Positions 44,368 through 52,150 of a stretch of 64,000 nt of DNA are shown in pieces. Every line of letters starts with the position of its first letter. Position 1 is the stretch's first letter. A program made the position numbers and the translations under genes. Under the pieces are notes generated by a model. The model had not been told where the DNA came from. It did no database searches and worked only from the letters and a program-made list of their open reading frames with translations. Location of the stretch: the NCBI RefSeq assembly GCF_020386615.1, contig NZ_CP077769.1, positions 3,596,001 to 3,660,000 of the forward strand, read 5' to 3'. Origin of the DNA: Chitinophaga pendula. GTDB taxonomy: Bacteria > Bacteroidota > Bacteroidia > Chitinophagales > Chitinophagaceae.

Positions 44368-45177
44368 ATGTCTGCCATTAATTATCCAACCTACACACTG
44401 TCGGGCGCATTGACCCAGGAACAACAAGATTTTTTTGATACACACGGATTTATTCACTTCAAACATTTCATTCCGCCTACGCTGGTACAGGAGATCATTG
44501 ATGCCTCTGCAGAAGTGGAGGCCCGCTGGATCTCACATGATGTAAAGAAAATAAATGGCGTACCTATCAAGTACGGTAAAGACCTGAATGGTAAGACGAT
44601 CGTTCAACGTTTTGCTTTCATCAATCAGCATGCACCATTGTTAGGCTCATTTTTACGTGATGACCGTTTGCAGTCCCTGTTGGCGCTGGTAGGTCCTGGT
44701 GCGAGGCTGGGGATAGACGAAAAGGACGGGATGGTCTTCAATCACTATGTAAATGGGCCTGGTAGTAAATTCAGTCAGTTAGGCTGGCATACAGACGGGT
44801 TAAGGGATATATTTTATGGTACTCGGCTGGCGCCTATGTTGAATATAGGTTTACACTTGAGTACCTTAACACCGGAGAATGGCGGACTGCGTATCCTTCC
44901 GGGTACACACAAGCAACATTTGTTCAATATGCTTTTCCGTAAGCGATATTTTCTTGATCATCGTGCTGACCCGGAGGAGATTGCTATCATCCCATCAGCG
45001 GGAGATCTGACGGTACATGACGGCCGGTTATGGCATCGGGTTGCCAAGTCTTCGGTAACAGGAGAAGCCAGCAGGAGAAGAGTGATCTATATTCCTATCG
45101 TTGCCGGTAAATATGCACCCAAGAATGAGCATAGTCCAACGTTATTGTATCAACGATTTGCAGGGATCATTAATTGA
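44368..45177 (+). CDS. Phytanoyl-CoA dioxygenase-family (PhyH) oxygenase
   Basis: This non-haem Fe(II)/2-oxoglutarate oxygenase of 269 residues from the ATG at 44368 has the facial triad HTD (H141, D143) in LGWHTDGLRD and the distal H223 in RLWHRVAKS. The 2-oxoglutarate-binding Arg should be in the RRRVIYIPI segment. The N-terminal helix part (DFFDTHGFIHFKHFIPPTLVQ) is a PhyH mark. The frame upstream to the TTG at 44251 is not needed. A hydroxylase of a lipid or small natural product is the likely function. It follows the SDR and the two could act on one substrate. Confidence 0.9.
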   Translation: MSAINYPTYTLSGALTQEQQDFFDTHGFIHFKHFIPPTLVQEIIDASAEVEARWISHDVKKINGVPIKYGKDLNGKTIVQRFAFINQHAPLLGSFLRDDRLQSLLALVGPGARLGIDEKDGMVFNHYVNGPGSKFSQLGWHTDGLRDIFYGTRLAPMLNIGLHLSTLTPENGGLRILPGTHKQHLFNMLFRKRYFLDHRADPEEIAIIPSAGDLTVHDGRLWHRVAKSSVTGEASRRRVIYIPIVAGKYAPKNEHSPTLLYQRFAGIIN

Positions 45178-45211
45178 CCTGCTCACTTCACGCTCCTTCC
45201 GGAATGCAAGA

Positions 45212-45263
45212 CAGGCGCCAGCATATACCCGTTGTTTAACGCCGGGAGTTATGCGGGCGCCTG
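45212..45263 (+). terminator. Inverted repeat after the PhyH gene
   Basis: CAGGCGCC at 45212-45219 is repeated as GGCGCCTG at 45256-45263, with 36 bases between them. It begins 35 bp after the PhyH stop codon. A second short stem (GCACC/GGTGC, 45287-45310) follows, downstream of the PhyH gene and before the convergent GlsB gene. Either may serve as the bidirectional terminator. Confidence 0.4.
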
Positions 45264-45389
45264 TCATTACCAATTCCTGAAAAAGGGCACCAGGCAAGAT
45301 TACCCGGTGCTTAAAACAAACAACTAGTGAAAATAAAAAGGGACATTCTCCCCAATGAAATGATGTAACAGTATGTAGTGTGATATTGA

Positions 45390-45641
45390 TCACCGTGACA
45401 TTTCGAACCTATAAAACCGCAGTAATAAAAGATCTCCGGCTACGGCGAGTATAAGATTAAATGTATTCAGTTCGTGTACGCTGCCATATCCGACCTCACA
45501 TCCTATCCAGCCTCCGAAGAAGGCGCCGAGTACACTTACAAACAATATAATGAGCCATCCTCCGGGGTCTTTCTCATGATGCAGGCTCTTTGCGATCACT
45601 CCAATAATAAGCCCTAAAAGGGTCCATACCAATGCTACCAT
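45390..45641 (-). CDS. GlsB/YeaQ/YmgE-family stress-response membrane protein
   Basis: This small membrane protein has 83 residues from the ATG at 45641 (MVALVWTLLGLIIGVIAKSLH), the usual length of the family. It has the Gly-rich membrane segments and the EKDPGGW signature followed by GAFFGGWIG. The frame is open to a GTG at 45746, but the extra 35 residues are not family-like. Function: general stress membrane protein of unknown mechanism. It lies in its own unit, convergent with the PhyH gene and divergent from AraC at 46596, before a 950-bp non-coding stretch. Confidence 0.85.
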   Translation of the reverse strand: MVALVWTLLGLIIGVIAKSLHHEKDPGGWLIILFVSVLGAFFGGWIGCEVGYGSVHELNTFNLILAVAGDLLLLRFYRFEMSR

Positions 45642-45996
45642 GTTCTTAAGGTTTTTCGATTGTGCAGGAAAAAATTTTATTTCAACGACATGTGCTACCA
45701 GTAGTAGGCATCCGGTTGCATGCAATGGACGAAAGGCTATCATCACCGAGCCTTCGTGTATAGACTAAATTATTGTGCTGTTTGAAAAAAATTGTGCCGA
45801 TTCGTTCACTGAAGCACTTTGAACAGTAACATGTACGTGATGTAAGTATTGTGCATAATGTAACGTGTGTAACAACAATGATCATGACAGTATTATCGTC
45901 GTGTTGGCGGGACCTGATAAGATCCGGAAAATTTACTCATGTCTTTAATTTTTTAATGTTGGTTATAGATCGTAGTACGCATGTTATAAACAAGTC

Positions 45997-46137
45997 ACCG
46001 GGCAGGAATACCCGGCCAGTATTTAACACTTGTGGAATATAACGTGGAACCCGAAAAAAAGTTCGATGTACCTGTGTGCTGCATATTGTGCCCATAAATT
46101 TGGATCAAATAAGTTTACCGGATATGAATATCCGGTA
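45997..46137. repeat. Two related hairpins, ACCGG-N4-GAATA-N-CCGG
   Basis: The first spans 45997-46015 (stem CCGGG/CCCGG). The second spans 46116-46137 and is a perfect 10-bp inverted repeat around GA (arms TACCGGATAT and ATATCCGGTA). The bases shared between copies are kept in the stem while other stem bases change in pairs, as expected if base pairing matters. Confidence 0.45.
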
Positions 46138-46455
46138 CCTTCAATACTCCACATCAATTCATTAAGTGTACCTGGACTTAATGTTGATGATTATTGCAAA
46201 AATGGAAGCTTGTTTTTCTATTATTAGTATTTGTTAGTATTCTATAAGGCGATAAACAAACCAGTCTGATTCTCTTCAACTGTTCACTGCAAACACTTCA
46301 ATATGCTATAATGGTCATACTCTTGGAATAAAAGTATTATTTGTAAATCATATAGCTGTGCTGAATCCTTCAGTGAAGTATAATAAACAGTATTATTTTG
46401 TGTCCATTAGAAGATAAATCTTATATAAATATTTATTAATTGTATGTTTGACGAC

Positions 46456-46473
46456 ATACCCAATCTTGGGTAT
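46456..46473. promoter_or_regulatory. Perfect inverted repeat upstream of the second AraC gene
   Basis: ATACCCAA (46456-46463), TC, TTGGGTAT (46466-46473): a perfect two-fold repeat about 120 bp before the AraC start at 46596, overlapping GTATG/CATAC (46442-46459). A dimeric regulator could bind here. Confidence 0.35.
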
Positions 46474-46595
46474 ATTTCCTCCATACATGCTGTACTGTAG
46501 CGGATTACATAAGTCTGGCATATTTATTGAATTATTATTTTCTCCGCGTTTTTTTCCCTCTGCAATATTACTGTGCGACTTTTGAAAACTGGCTA

Positions 46596-47624
46596 ATGAA
46601 AAAAACTATACCAACGTTACACTTCAACTATGAACAGGAAGGACAAGAGAAATTGATTAACCTGGAAGCGATTACTTCCGGTGGTAAACTTGAGTCTTTC
46701 AGCCTTTCCCGCGGAAATTTTGAGGGTCCCCAGCTACCTGACGGTGTATTGGAAGGTATCCTTACGATAGGATGTCTTAGTATTTTACAGAATAACCTAG
46801 CCGGTGTGGACTGGTTTAGTAATGACGCGCTGGGTTTTCTTTTCCTGGAATCCGGGGAGATGCCATTATATCTGCAAGATGGTGATCAGAAGGTATCGGA
46901 ACACCTGCTTAAACCCGGTCAGTTGCTGATCAACCGTCCTTCTCAGCCGAATAAGTTAGGCGATCCCTTTTTCCATATTGCTAAATTCACCTGGATTATG
47001 ATAGATGTGGGTTACCCGGTGGTGACTGAAAGATGGCGATGGCCGGACTGGATCGTCTTATCGGCCAAAGACCAGGACGAGCTGACGGGCCTGCTGCGCA
47101 GCAGCGGACAACAGATATGGCCTACCGATGCGGAGTTGAGACGTATCTTCCATCAGTTGGCCGTCTATATCAAATCTGACACCAACGCTTCGAGTGAATC
47201 TCCTTTGAAAGTATATATTAACGAGCTGTTGATACGTTTGCTGGAGTTACTGCGTAAGGGAGATATGGGAAGGCAAACGGACTTCTCTCCTACGCTGCTT
47301 TCTGCCAATAATTTTTTACAATCGCTTCCCCGTTCGCTGCAGGACCCCTGGACACTGGAGTCTATGGCTGCTGCCTGCGGACTTGGCGTTACACGGTTTG
47401 TCTATTATTGCCGGCAGCTGACGAACATGACCCCTATGCAATTTCTGCGGAACGTACGGTTACAGGAAGCTATCCGCTTATTGCAGACCGAACCGCCGCT
47501 TAGTATCAGTGATATTGCTTATAAGTGCGGATTTTCTTCCAGCCAGTATTTTGCTACCACCTTCCGCAAACATTATGGTCTTACCCCGCAGGAGTGGCGG
47601 GCTTCCCTCCCTTTTAACGACTAA
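46596..47624 (+). CDS. AraC-family transcriptional regulator
   Basis: This 342-residue regulator starts at the ATG at 46596 (MKKTIPTLHFNYEQEG); the frame runs back to a TTG at 46527. The N-terminal half is cupin-like (ESGEMPLYLQDGDQKVSEHLLKPGQLLI), and the C-terminal pair of helix-turn-helix motifs is DPWTLESMAAACGLGVTRFVYYCRQLTNMTP then ISDIAYKCGFSSSQYFATTFRKHYGLTPQEWR. This last stretch is the AraC signature. Target genes are unknown; the hairpin-rich region upstream might hold its own operator. It is followed by the GNAT gene after 78 bp. Confidence 0.9.
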   Translation: MKKTIPTLHFNYEQEGQEKLINLEAITSGGKLESFSLSRGNFEGPQLPDGVLEGILTIGCLSILQNNLAGVDWFSNDALGFLFLESGEMPLYLQDGDQKVSEHLLKPGQLLINRPSQPNKLGDPFFHIAKFTWIMIDVGYPVVTERWRWPDWIVLSAKDQDELTGLLRSSGQQIWPTDAELRRIFHQLAVYIKSDTNASSESPLKVYINELLIRLLELLRKGDMGRQTDFSPTLLSANNFLQSLPRSLQDPWTLESMAAACGLGVTRFVYYCRQLTNMTPMQFLRNVRLQEAIRLLQTEPPLSISDIAYKCGFSSSQYFATTFRKHYGLTPQEWRASLPFND

Positions 47625-47673
47625 GGATACCGCATATCTGTACAGTTTATAGCGCCAATCATTTCTTTTATAA

Positions 47674-47681
47674 TACTTTTG
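47674..47681 (+). promoter_or_regulatory. Promoter -7 element of the GNAT/Fur unit
   Basis: TACTTTTG at 47674-47681 fits the TAnnTTTG consensus. The -33 side is weak (TTTA near 47646). The start codon region of the GNAT gene is about 15-20 bp downstream of the expected transcription start. Confidence 0.35.
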
Positions 47682-47702
47682 TTCTATAAATAGCCATGAA
47701 AA

Positions 47703-48194
47703 GTGCCGTATTCCCAATCTATCCATACCGATCATCATACCCTGGTACGCCAGCTGGGGGAGCATGAGTCACCACCCTATGCCCTGCTTTTACTGGCAGA
47801 TCCTTCCCAGGAAATGGTAGACCGTTATCTGGATGAAGGGCAAGTCTATATGTCTGTAAAAAATAATGAAACAACAGGGGTATATGTTTTGTTAGACACA
47901 GGAGACCGGGTGGCGGAGATCAAAAATATCGCTGTTCATATATCCTGGCAGGGACGAGGTGTAGGCCGTATACTACTGCGTCATGCCGTCAGTGTTGCTA
48001 GGGCACAGCAACTGGAGGCACTGGAAATATGCACCGGTAATTCCAGCATATATCAGTTGCGACTTTATCAGCAATGTGGGTTCCGGATGGTAGCTATCGA
48101 ACCGGACCATTTCACACGTCACTACCCCGAGCCGATCATTGAAAACGGTATTGTATGCCGGGATCTGATCCGGCTTCGTATGGAGTTATCCTGA
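47703..48194 (+). CDS. GNAT-family N-acetyltransferase
   Basis: This 163-residue protein has the GNAT core AEIKNIAVHISWQGRGVGRILLRHAVSVA with the acetyl-CoA-binding QGRGVG loop, and ICTGNSSIYQLRLYQQCGFR near the C-terminus. The preceding PPYALLLLADPSQEMVDRYLDEG matches the YesJ-type small acetyltransferases. Substrate unknown. The only in-frame start is the GTG at 47703; an ATG seven bases upstream (47696) is in another frame but would be in frame if one A of AAAA were removed, so an indel at the 5' end is possible. The Fur-family gene follows after 29 bp. Confidence 0.85.
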   Translation: MPYSQSIHTDHHTLVRQLGEHESPPYALLLLADPSQEMVDRYLDEGQVYMSVKNNETTGVYVLLDTGDRVAEIKNIAVHISWQGRGVGRILLRHAVSVARAQQLEALEICTGNSSIYQLRLYQQCGFRMVAIEPDHFTRHYPEPIIENGIVCRDLIRLRMELS

Positions 48195-48223
48195 TCACCT
48201 GCAGATCATTAAAGCCATAGCAT

Positions 48224-48640
48224 ATGTTAAAGCAATTGGAAGAGCGACTACAACAGAAATCAATACGTCCGACCGCCATGCGGTTGCTGGTGCTGGAGTT
48301 CCTGGACAACCGGGACAGCGCCATCAGCCTCACGGACCTGGAAAATGGATTCGAACGCTCTGACCGTATCACCCTTTACCGTACGCTTAAGACCTTCGAA
48401 GAGAAAGGCCTGGTACATAGCATTGACGATGGCAGCGGCGCGCCTAAATATGCGCTTTGCCAGGATGATTGTGTTTCCTCTTATCACCGGGACCTCCACG
48501 TTCATTTTTACTGTCACTCCTGTAGGCAAACCTATTGTCTCCCCTCTTATAAAATACCTGATCTACGCCTTCCCCCAGGATATATAGCCGATGAAGCCAG
48601 CTTGCTGGTAAAGGGCCAATGTGAGCGATGTCGCGCATAA
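48224..48640 (+). CDS. Fur-family transcriptional repressor
   Basis: This 138-residue regulator has the winged-helix DNA-binding domain (RPTAMRLLVLEFLDNRDSAISLTDLENGF, then ERSDRITLYRTLKTFEEKGLVHSI) and a C-terminal dimerisation domain with Cys/His metal ligands: HVHFYCHSCRQTYCL and a CERC at the end. The CxxC pairs suggest a structural Zn site. It is probably a Zur- or Fur-type repressor for the P1B-4 ATPase gene that starts 70 bp downstream. A perfect 7-1-7 palindrome lies between the two genes. The metal sensed cannot be told, since Fur, Zur and Mur share these features. Confidence 0.93.
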   Translation: MLKQLEERLQQKSIRPTAMRLLVLEFLDNRDSAISLTDLENGFERSDRITLYRTLKTFEEKGLVHSIDDGSGAPKYALCQDDCVSSYHRDLHVHFYCHSCRQTYCLPSYKIPDLRLPPGYIADEASLLVKGQCERCRA

Positions 48641-48641
48641 A

Positions 48642-48677
48642 TGCAATGGCATTGCACGCGATTACCGGGTAGATTTG
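48642..48677 (+). promoter_or_regulatory. Fur-type 7-1-7 operator over the -33 region of the ATPase promoter
   Basis: TGCAATG (48642-48648), G, CATTGCA (48650-48656) form a perfect 7-1-7 inverted repeat, the classical geometry of Fur/Zur boxes. TAGATTTG at 48670-48677 is an exact TAnnTTTG -7 element. The expected -33 position (about 20 bp upstream of -7) lies on the operator. The ATPase start codon is at 48711. A bound repressor would therefore block polymerase. Confidence 0.6.
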
Positions 48678-48710
48678 CAGTGAAAGTTATAGTATCAGCT
48701 GTAACTACTA

Positions 48711-51236
48711 ATGCTTATTAAACGAGCTTTTAATTTACCAGATATGGCAGCTATCCAGAAACTAAAGATCGAGATACCGCTATTGCTCCCGGGCATTCCC
48801 GATGAGCAGGACCGTTGTGTGGAGCGGATCATTCAACTACTACAAGGAAGGGAAGGTATAGATAAGGTACATATTACGGATACAGGAACGGCTACGCCTA
48901 AACTGTGTTTTCACTACGACCCGGATATCATCGGCGTAGATCGTATACAGGTGCTTGCGCAACAAGCCGGCGCCACCCTGACCCGTCAGTTCGGACATAC
49001 CCTGATACAGGTTACTGGCATCCGGCACGTACGCCATGCCAGGATCATTGAAAATAACCTGAAAGCCATACCTGGTATCATGGAGGCCGCCGTATCGGCA
49101 ACAGGCACTATCCGGCTGGAATATGACAGGGAGCAATTGTCCACCCAGGAAATAGACCGGCAGATACGTCAACAGGGGCTGCAGATCAACAGCCAGGATA
49201 CTACGCCTGCTACTGCTGATGGACATGTACACCAGCCAGGGGAATCCCATGATCACGATCACGCACAAGAAAAACACAGCGAAGGCGACGGACACGATCA
49301 TGACCATGGAGGACCCTTGGGCAAAAATTCTGAGTTGATCTTCAGCCTGCTTTGTGGCGCTTTACTTGGTATCGGCTACGGGTTATCTTTCGTCAGCGGT
49401 TTACCCAGCTGGGTTAGCCTGGTATGTTATATCGGCGCCTACCTATTTGGCGGATATTTTACCCTGACCGAGGCTATCAGCACGATCCGCAAAGGTGGTT
49501 TTGAAATAGATTTCCTGATGCTGGTAGCCGCTATCGGTGCTGCCATATTGGGAGAATGGGCGGAAGGCGCCTTATTGCTTTTCCTCTTCAGCCTGGGGCA
49601 TTCACTTGAACACTATGCGATGAACAAAGCTAAAAAGTCCATTGCGGCATTAGCTACCCTGGCACCCAAAACAGCCTTACTGAAAAAAGGCGGTCAGGTG
49701 ACCGAAGTCCCTATCAGCGAACTGGCCCTGGATGATATCATCGTGGTAAAACCGAATAGCAAGATACCGGCAGATGGTATTGTCACCAGTGGCAACAGCA
49801 GCGTTAACCAGGCGCCTATTACCGGCGAAAGTGTGCCGGTAGACAAGTCGCCGGCGACGGACCCATCCAATACCGGCGAAAAAGATCCTGCACACAGCGT
49901 ATTTGCCGGCAGCATCAATGGAAATGGCGCTCTCGAGATTAGTGTACGCCGGCTGGCGCAAGACTCTACATTATCCCGCCTGGTAAAGCTGGTAAATGAA
50001 GCCCAGACACAGAAATCCCCCACCCAGCGCTTCACGGACCGCTTCGAGCGGATATTCGTACCGGCGGTATTGGTACTGGTAGTGTTACTGTGTTTTGCCT
50101 TCGTCGTAATCGATGAGCCATTCAGCGCCAGCTTTTACCGGGCAATGGCAGTACTGGTGGCTGCCAGCCCTTGTGCACTGGCTATATCCACCCCCAGCGC
50201 AGTGCTGAGCGGCATTGCCCGCGCGGCGAAAGCCGGCGTGCTGATAAAGGGAGGACGTCCCCTTGAAGACCTGGGCACATTGACCGCACTGGCATTCGAT
50301 AAAACAGGTACTCTTACACAAGGCAGACCGGCGCTTACCAATGTGATCCCATACAATGGTGTAACAGAAGAAAAGCTGCTGCAGACGGTAGTAGCAGTAG
50401 AAGCACAGAGTGATCACCCACTGGCAAAAGCGCTGGTACGGGATGGAAAAACACGGCTGAATGGCCAGGAGATACCGGTAGCACAGGATGCTGCCGCCGT
50501 ACTCGGCAAAGGTATCAAAGCAACCGTGACCGGTAAAACAGTCTACATTGGCAACCGGGCATTATTCGAGGAGCTGGACAATGCCGCTCCTCCTGCCGCA
50601 CTGCTGGAACAGGCCACTGCCCTGGAGTCAGAGGGCCATACCACGATGATTGTACGGGAGGATGATACCTATACAGGCCTGATCACCCTGATGGATGTAC
50701 CTCGCCAAGAGGCGAAAGCGACACTGGAGCAACTAAAAGAGATCGGTATTAAAAGGATGATCATGCTTACCGGCGATAATCAGCGGGTAGCCGACGCCGT
50801 AGCTGGCCACCTGGGTCTAACGGAAGCCTGGGGAAGCCTGCTACCGGAAGAAAAGGTGGCTGCTGTTAAAAAGCTGCGGGAACAAGCCTCCCAGGTAGCC
50901 ATGGTAGGCGACGGTGTCAACGATGCACCGGCGATGGCCAATAGTACGGTCGGTATTGCCATGGGAGCGGCAGGTTCTGATGTAGCCCTGGAAACAGCCG
51001 ATGTGGCACTGATGGCAGACAAACTGGAAAACCTGCCTTTCGCGATCGGCCTGAGCAGGAAAGCCAAAGGCATTATCCTTCAGAACCTATGGGTCAGCCT
51101 TGGCATCGTAGCCCTGCTGATACCACTGACGATTGCCGGAGTGGCCAGCATTGGGCCTGCTGTGATGATACACGAAGGCTCTACCTTACTGGTGGTGATG
51201 AATGCATTAAGACTGCTTGCATATAAGCAACGATAA
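48711..51236 (+). CDS. P1B-type metal-exporting ATPase (P1B-4 subgroup)
   Basis: This 841-residue P-type ATPase exports a heavy metal. Residues 20-150 hold two degenerate heavy-metal-associated-like folds without CxxC; a His-rich segment (about 171-201, with about ten His) precedes the first membrane helix. The membrane metal motif is SPC (about residue 487) and the last helices have HEGST (about 821), the pair that marks the P1B-4 subgroup (Co/Fe/Zn class), unlike the CPC of P1B-1 and P1B-2. Catalytic motifs are TGES, DKTGT (about 530), the SDHPLA nucleotide-binding site and GDGVNDAPA. The gene follows the Fur-family repressor and its operator. The likely role is efflux of Fe(II), Co(II) or Zn(II). 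Confidence 0.95.
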   Translation: MLIKRAFNLPDMAAIQKLKIEIPLLLPGIPDEQDRCVERIIQLLQGREGIDKVHITDTGTATPKLCFHYDPDIIGVDRIQVLAQQAGATLTRQFGHTLIQVTGIRHVRHARIIENNLKAIPGIMEAAVSATGTIRLEYDREQLSTQEIDRQIRQQGLQINSQDTTPATADGHVHQPGESHDHDHAQEKHSEGDGHDHDHGGPLGKNSELIFSLLCGALLGIGYGLSFVSGLPSWVSLVCYIGAYLFGGYFTLTEAISTIRKGGFEIDFLMLVAAIGAAILGEWAEGALLLFLFSLGHSLEHYAMNKAKKSIAALATLAPKTALLKKGGQVTEVPISELALDDIIVVKPNSKIPADGIVTSGNSSVNQAPITGESVPVDKSPATDPSNTGEKDPAHSVFAGSINGNGALEISVRRLAQDSTLSRLVKLVNEAQTQKSPTQRFTDRFERIFVPAVLVLVVLLCFAFVVIDEPFSASFYRAMAVLVAASPCALAISTPSAVLSGIARAAKAGVLIKGGRPLEDLGTLTALAFDKTGTLTQGRPALTNVIPYNGVTEEKLLQTVVAVEAQSDHPLAKALVRDGKTRLNGQEIPVAQDAAAVLGKGIKATVTGKTVYIGNRALFEELDNAAPPAALLEQATALESEGHTTMIVREDDTYTGLITLMDVPRQEAKATLEQLKEIGIKRMIMLTGDNQRVADAVAGHLGLTEAWGSLLPEEKVAAVKKLREQASQVAMVGDGVNDAPAMANSTVGIAMGAAGSDVALETADVALMADKLENLPFAIGLSRKAKGIILQNLWVSLGIVALLIPLTIAGVASIGPAVMIHEGSTLLVVMNALRLLAYKQR

Positions 51237-51270
51237 CCGCTTGCCTTATTAACCTATCACTTACTGCTGA

Positions 51271-52074
51271 TTAAATGACAGGTGGGTGCTCGTCTTGTTT
51301 TAATGGCTCCTGTGGGGGGATAGGCGAAGGTGTAAAAGGCACTTGCCCTAATGAAATATGTATGGCAGCTTCTGCGGCATGCAATATATCTACGGCTGAT
51401 TTGTCCGCCGGCTCTATCGGCTCAAGTACCGTCCAGGAGCATCGTTCTCCGAAGCTTAAAGGGAAACCGCCATAGCGGAACAACCGCCAACTATTGTTGA
51501 TCGCCAATGGCACAACCAGCGCTCCCGGCACTTCCCGTAACAAGGTCGCCAATCCGCCGATGGCAAATGGCTTCAGCTTCCCATCGCGGGCACGGGTACC
51601 TTCCGGATAAATAATTACCGACCAGGTATTCACCCGCATCCGTTCCGTTAGTTTGATGATCTCAGCAATTGCCTGCTTGGAATCCTTACGGTCAATATTA
51701 GCCCCTCCGGAATGACGCTGGTTAAAAGATATGCTGGGTATCCCCTTGGACAGCTCTATTTTGGATATGAATTTGGCATGGTGCTTACGCAGGAACCAGA
51801 TCAGTGGCGGAATATCATACATGCTCTGGTGATTACAAACGAAAATGATAGAGCGGTCTGCCGGCAAACGGTAAGGATTACGGAAGCGTACCGTAGCGCC
51901 TGCCAGCGGATAGGTAAGGATAAGCAATCCATTCAGGATATCCACCGAACGCTTGTGCGCGGAGTAGCCGCCTAACTTCAAACATATCCATTGTATGGGA
52001 TGAAATATTCCCAGCAACAGACCGAAAAACAAATAATGTATCGGCGTGAATATATAACCTAAAAATTTTCGCAT
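51271..52074 (-). CDS. plsC: 1-acyl-sn-glycerol-3-phosphate acyltransferase
   Basis: This 267-residue enzyme adds the second acyl chain in phosphatidic acid synthesis at the inner membrane. It has an N-terminal hydrophobic segment (YLFFGLLLGIFHPIQWICLKL-like), the catalytic HxxxxD (NHQSMYD), the phosphate-binding YPEGTRARDGKLK and the FxxGG-like AIGGLATL; PLAINNSWRLF follows. The C-terminus is Pro-rich. It lies downstream of the ATPase gene, which is on the other strand (convergent), so the two do not share transcription. Confidence 0.93.
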   Translation of the reverse strand: MRKFLGYIFTPIHYLFFGLLLGIFHPIQWICLKLGGYSAHKRSVDILNGLLILTYPLAGATVRFRNPYRLPADRSIIFVCNHQSMYDIPPLIWFLRKHHAKFISKIELSKGIPSISFNQRHSGGANIDRKDSKQAIAEIIKLTERMRVNTWSVIIYPEGTRARDGKLKPFAIGGLATLLREVPGALVVPLAINNSWRLFRYGGFPLSFGERCSWTVLEPIEPADKSAVDILHAAEAAIHISLGQVPFTPSPIPPQEPLKQDEHPPVI

Positions 52075-52150
52075 CGCTTTTTCATATGGTGGAAGTAACG
52101 GCCGGCCTGTCCGCTACCGGTAGCCGGTACTCAAAGGTAAGGATTTGTCA

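Larger units (their letters stand above)
45642..46595. other. 954-bp AT-rich intergenic region rich in hairpins
   Basis: No gene is supported. It contains two related inverted repeats of the form ACCGG-N4-GAATA-N-CCGG starting at 45997 and 46117 (120 bp apart). It also holds a perfect 8-bp inverted repeat with 2-bp centre at 46456-46473, GTATG-N8-CATAC at 46442-46459, TTAGTATT twice in tandem near 46220-46240 and CTTCAGTGAAG near 46370. Promoters for the GlsB and AraC genes should lie at its ends. Confidence 0.45.

Noticed and set aside
45851..46227. Two frames of about 63-65 residues in the gene-free region
   Set aside because: Both cover the hairpins and show no protein pattern.
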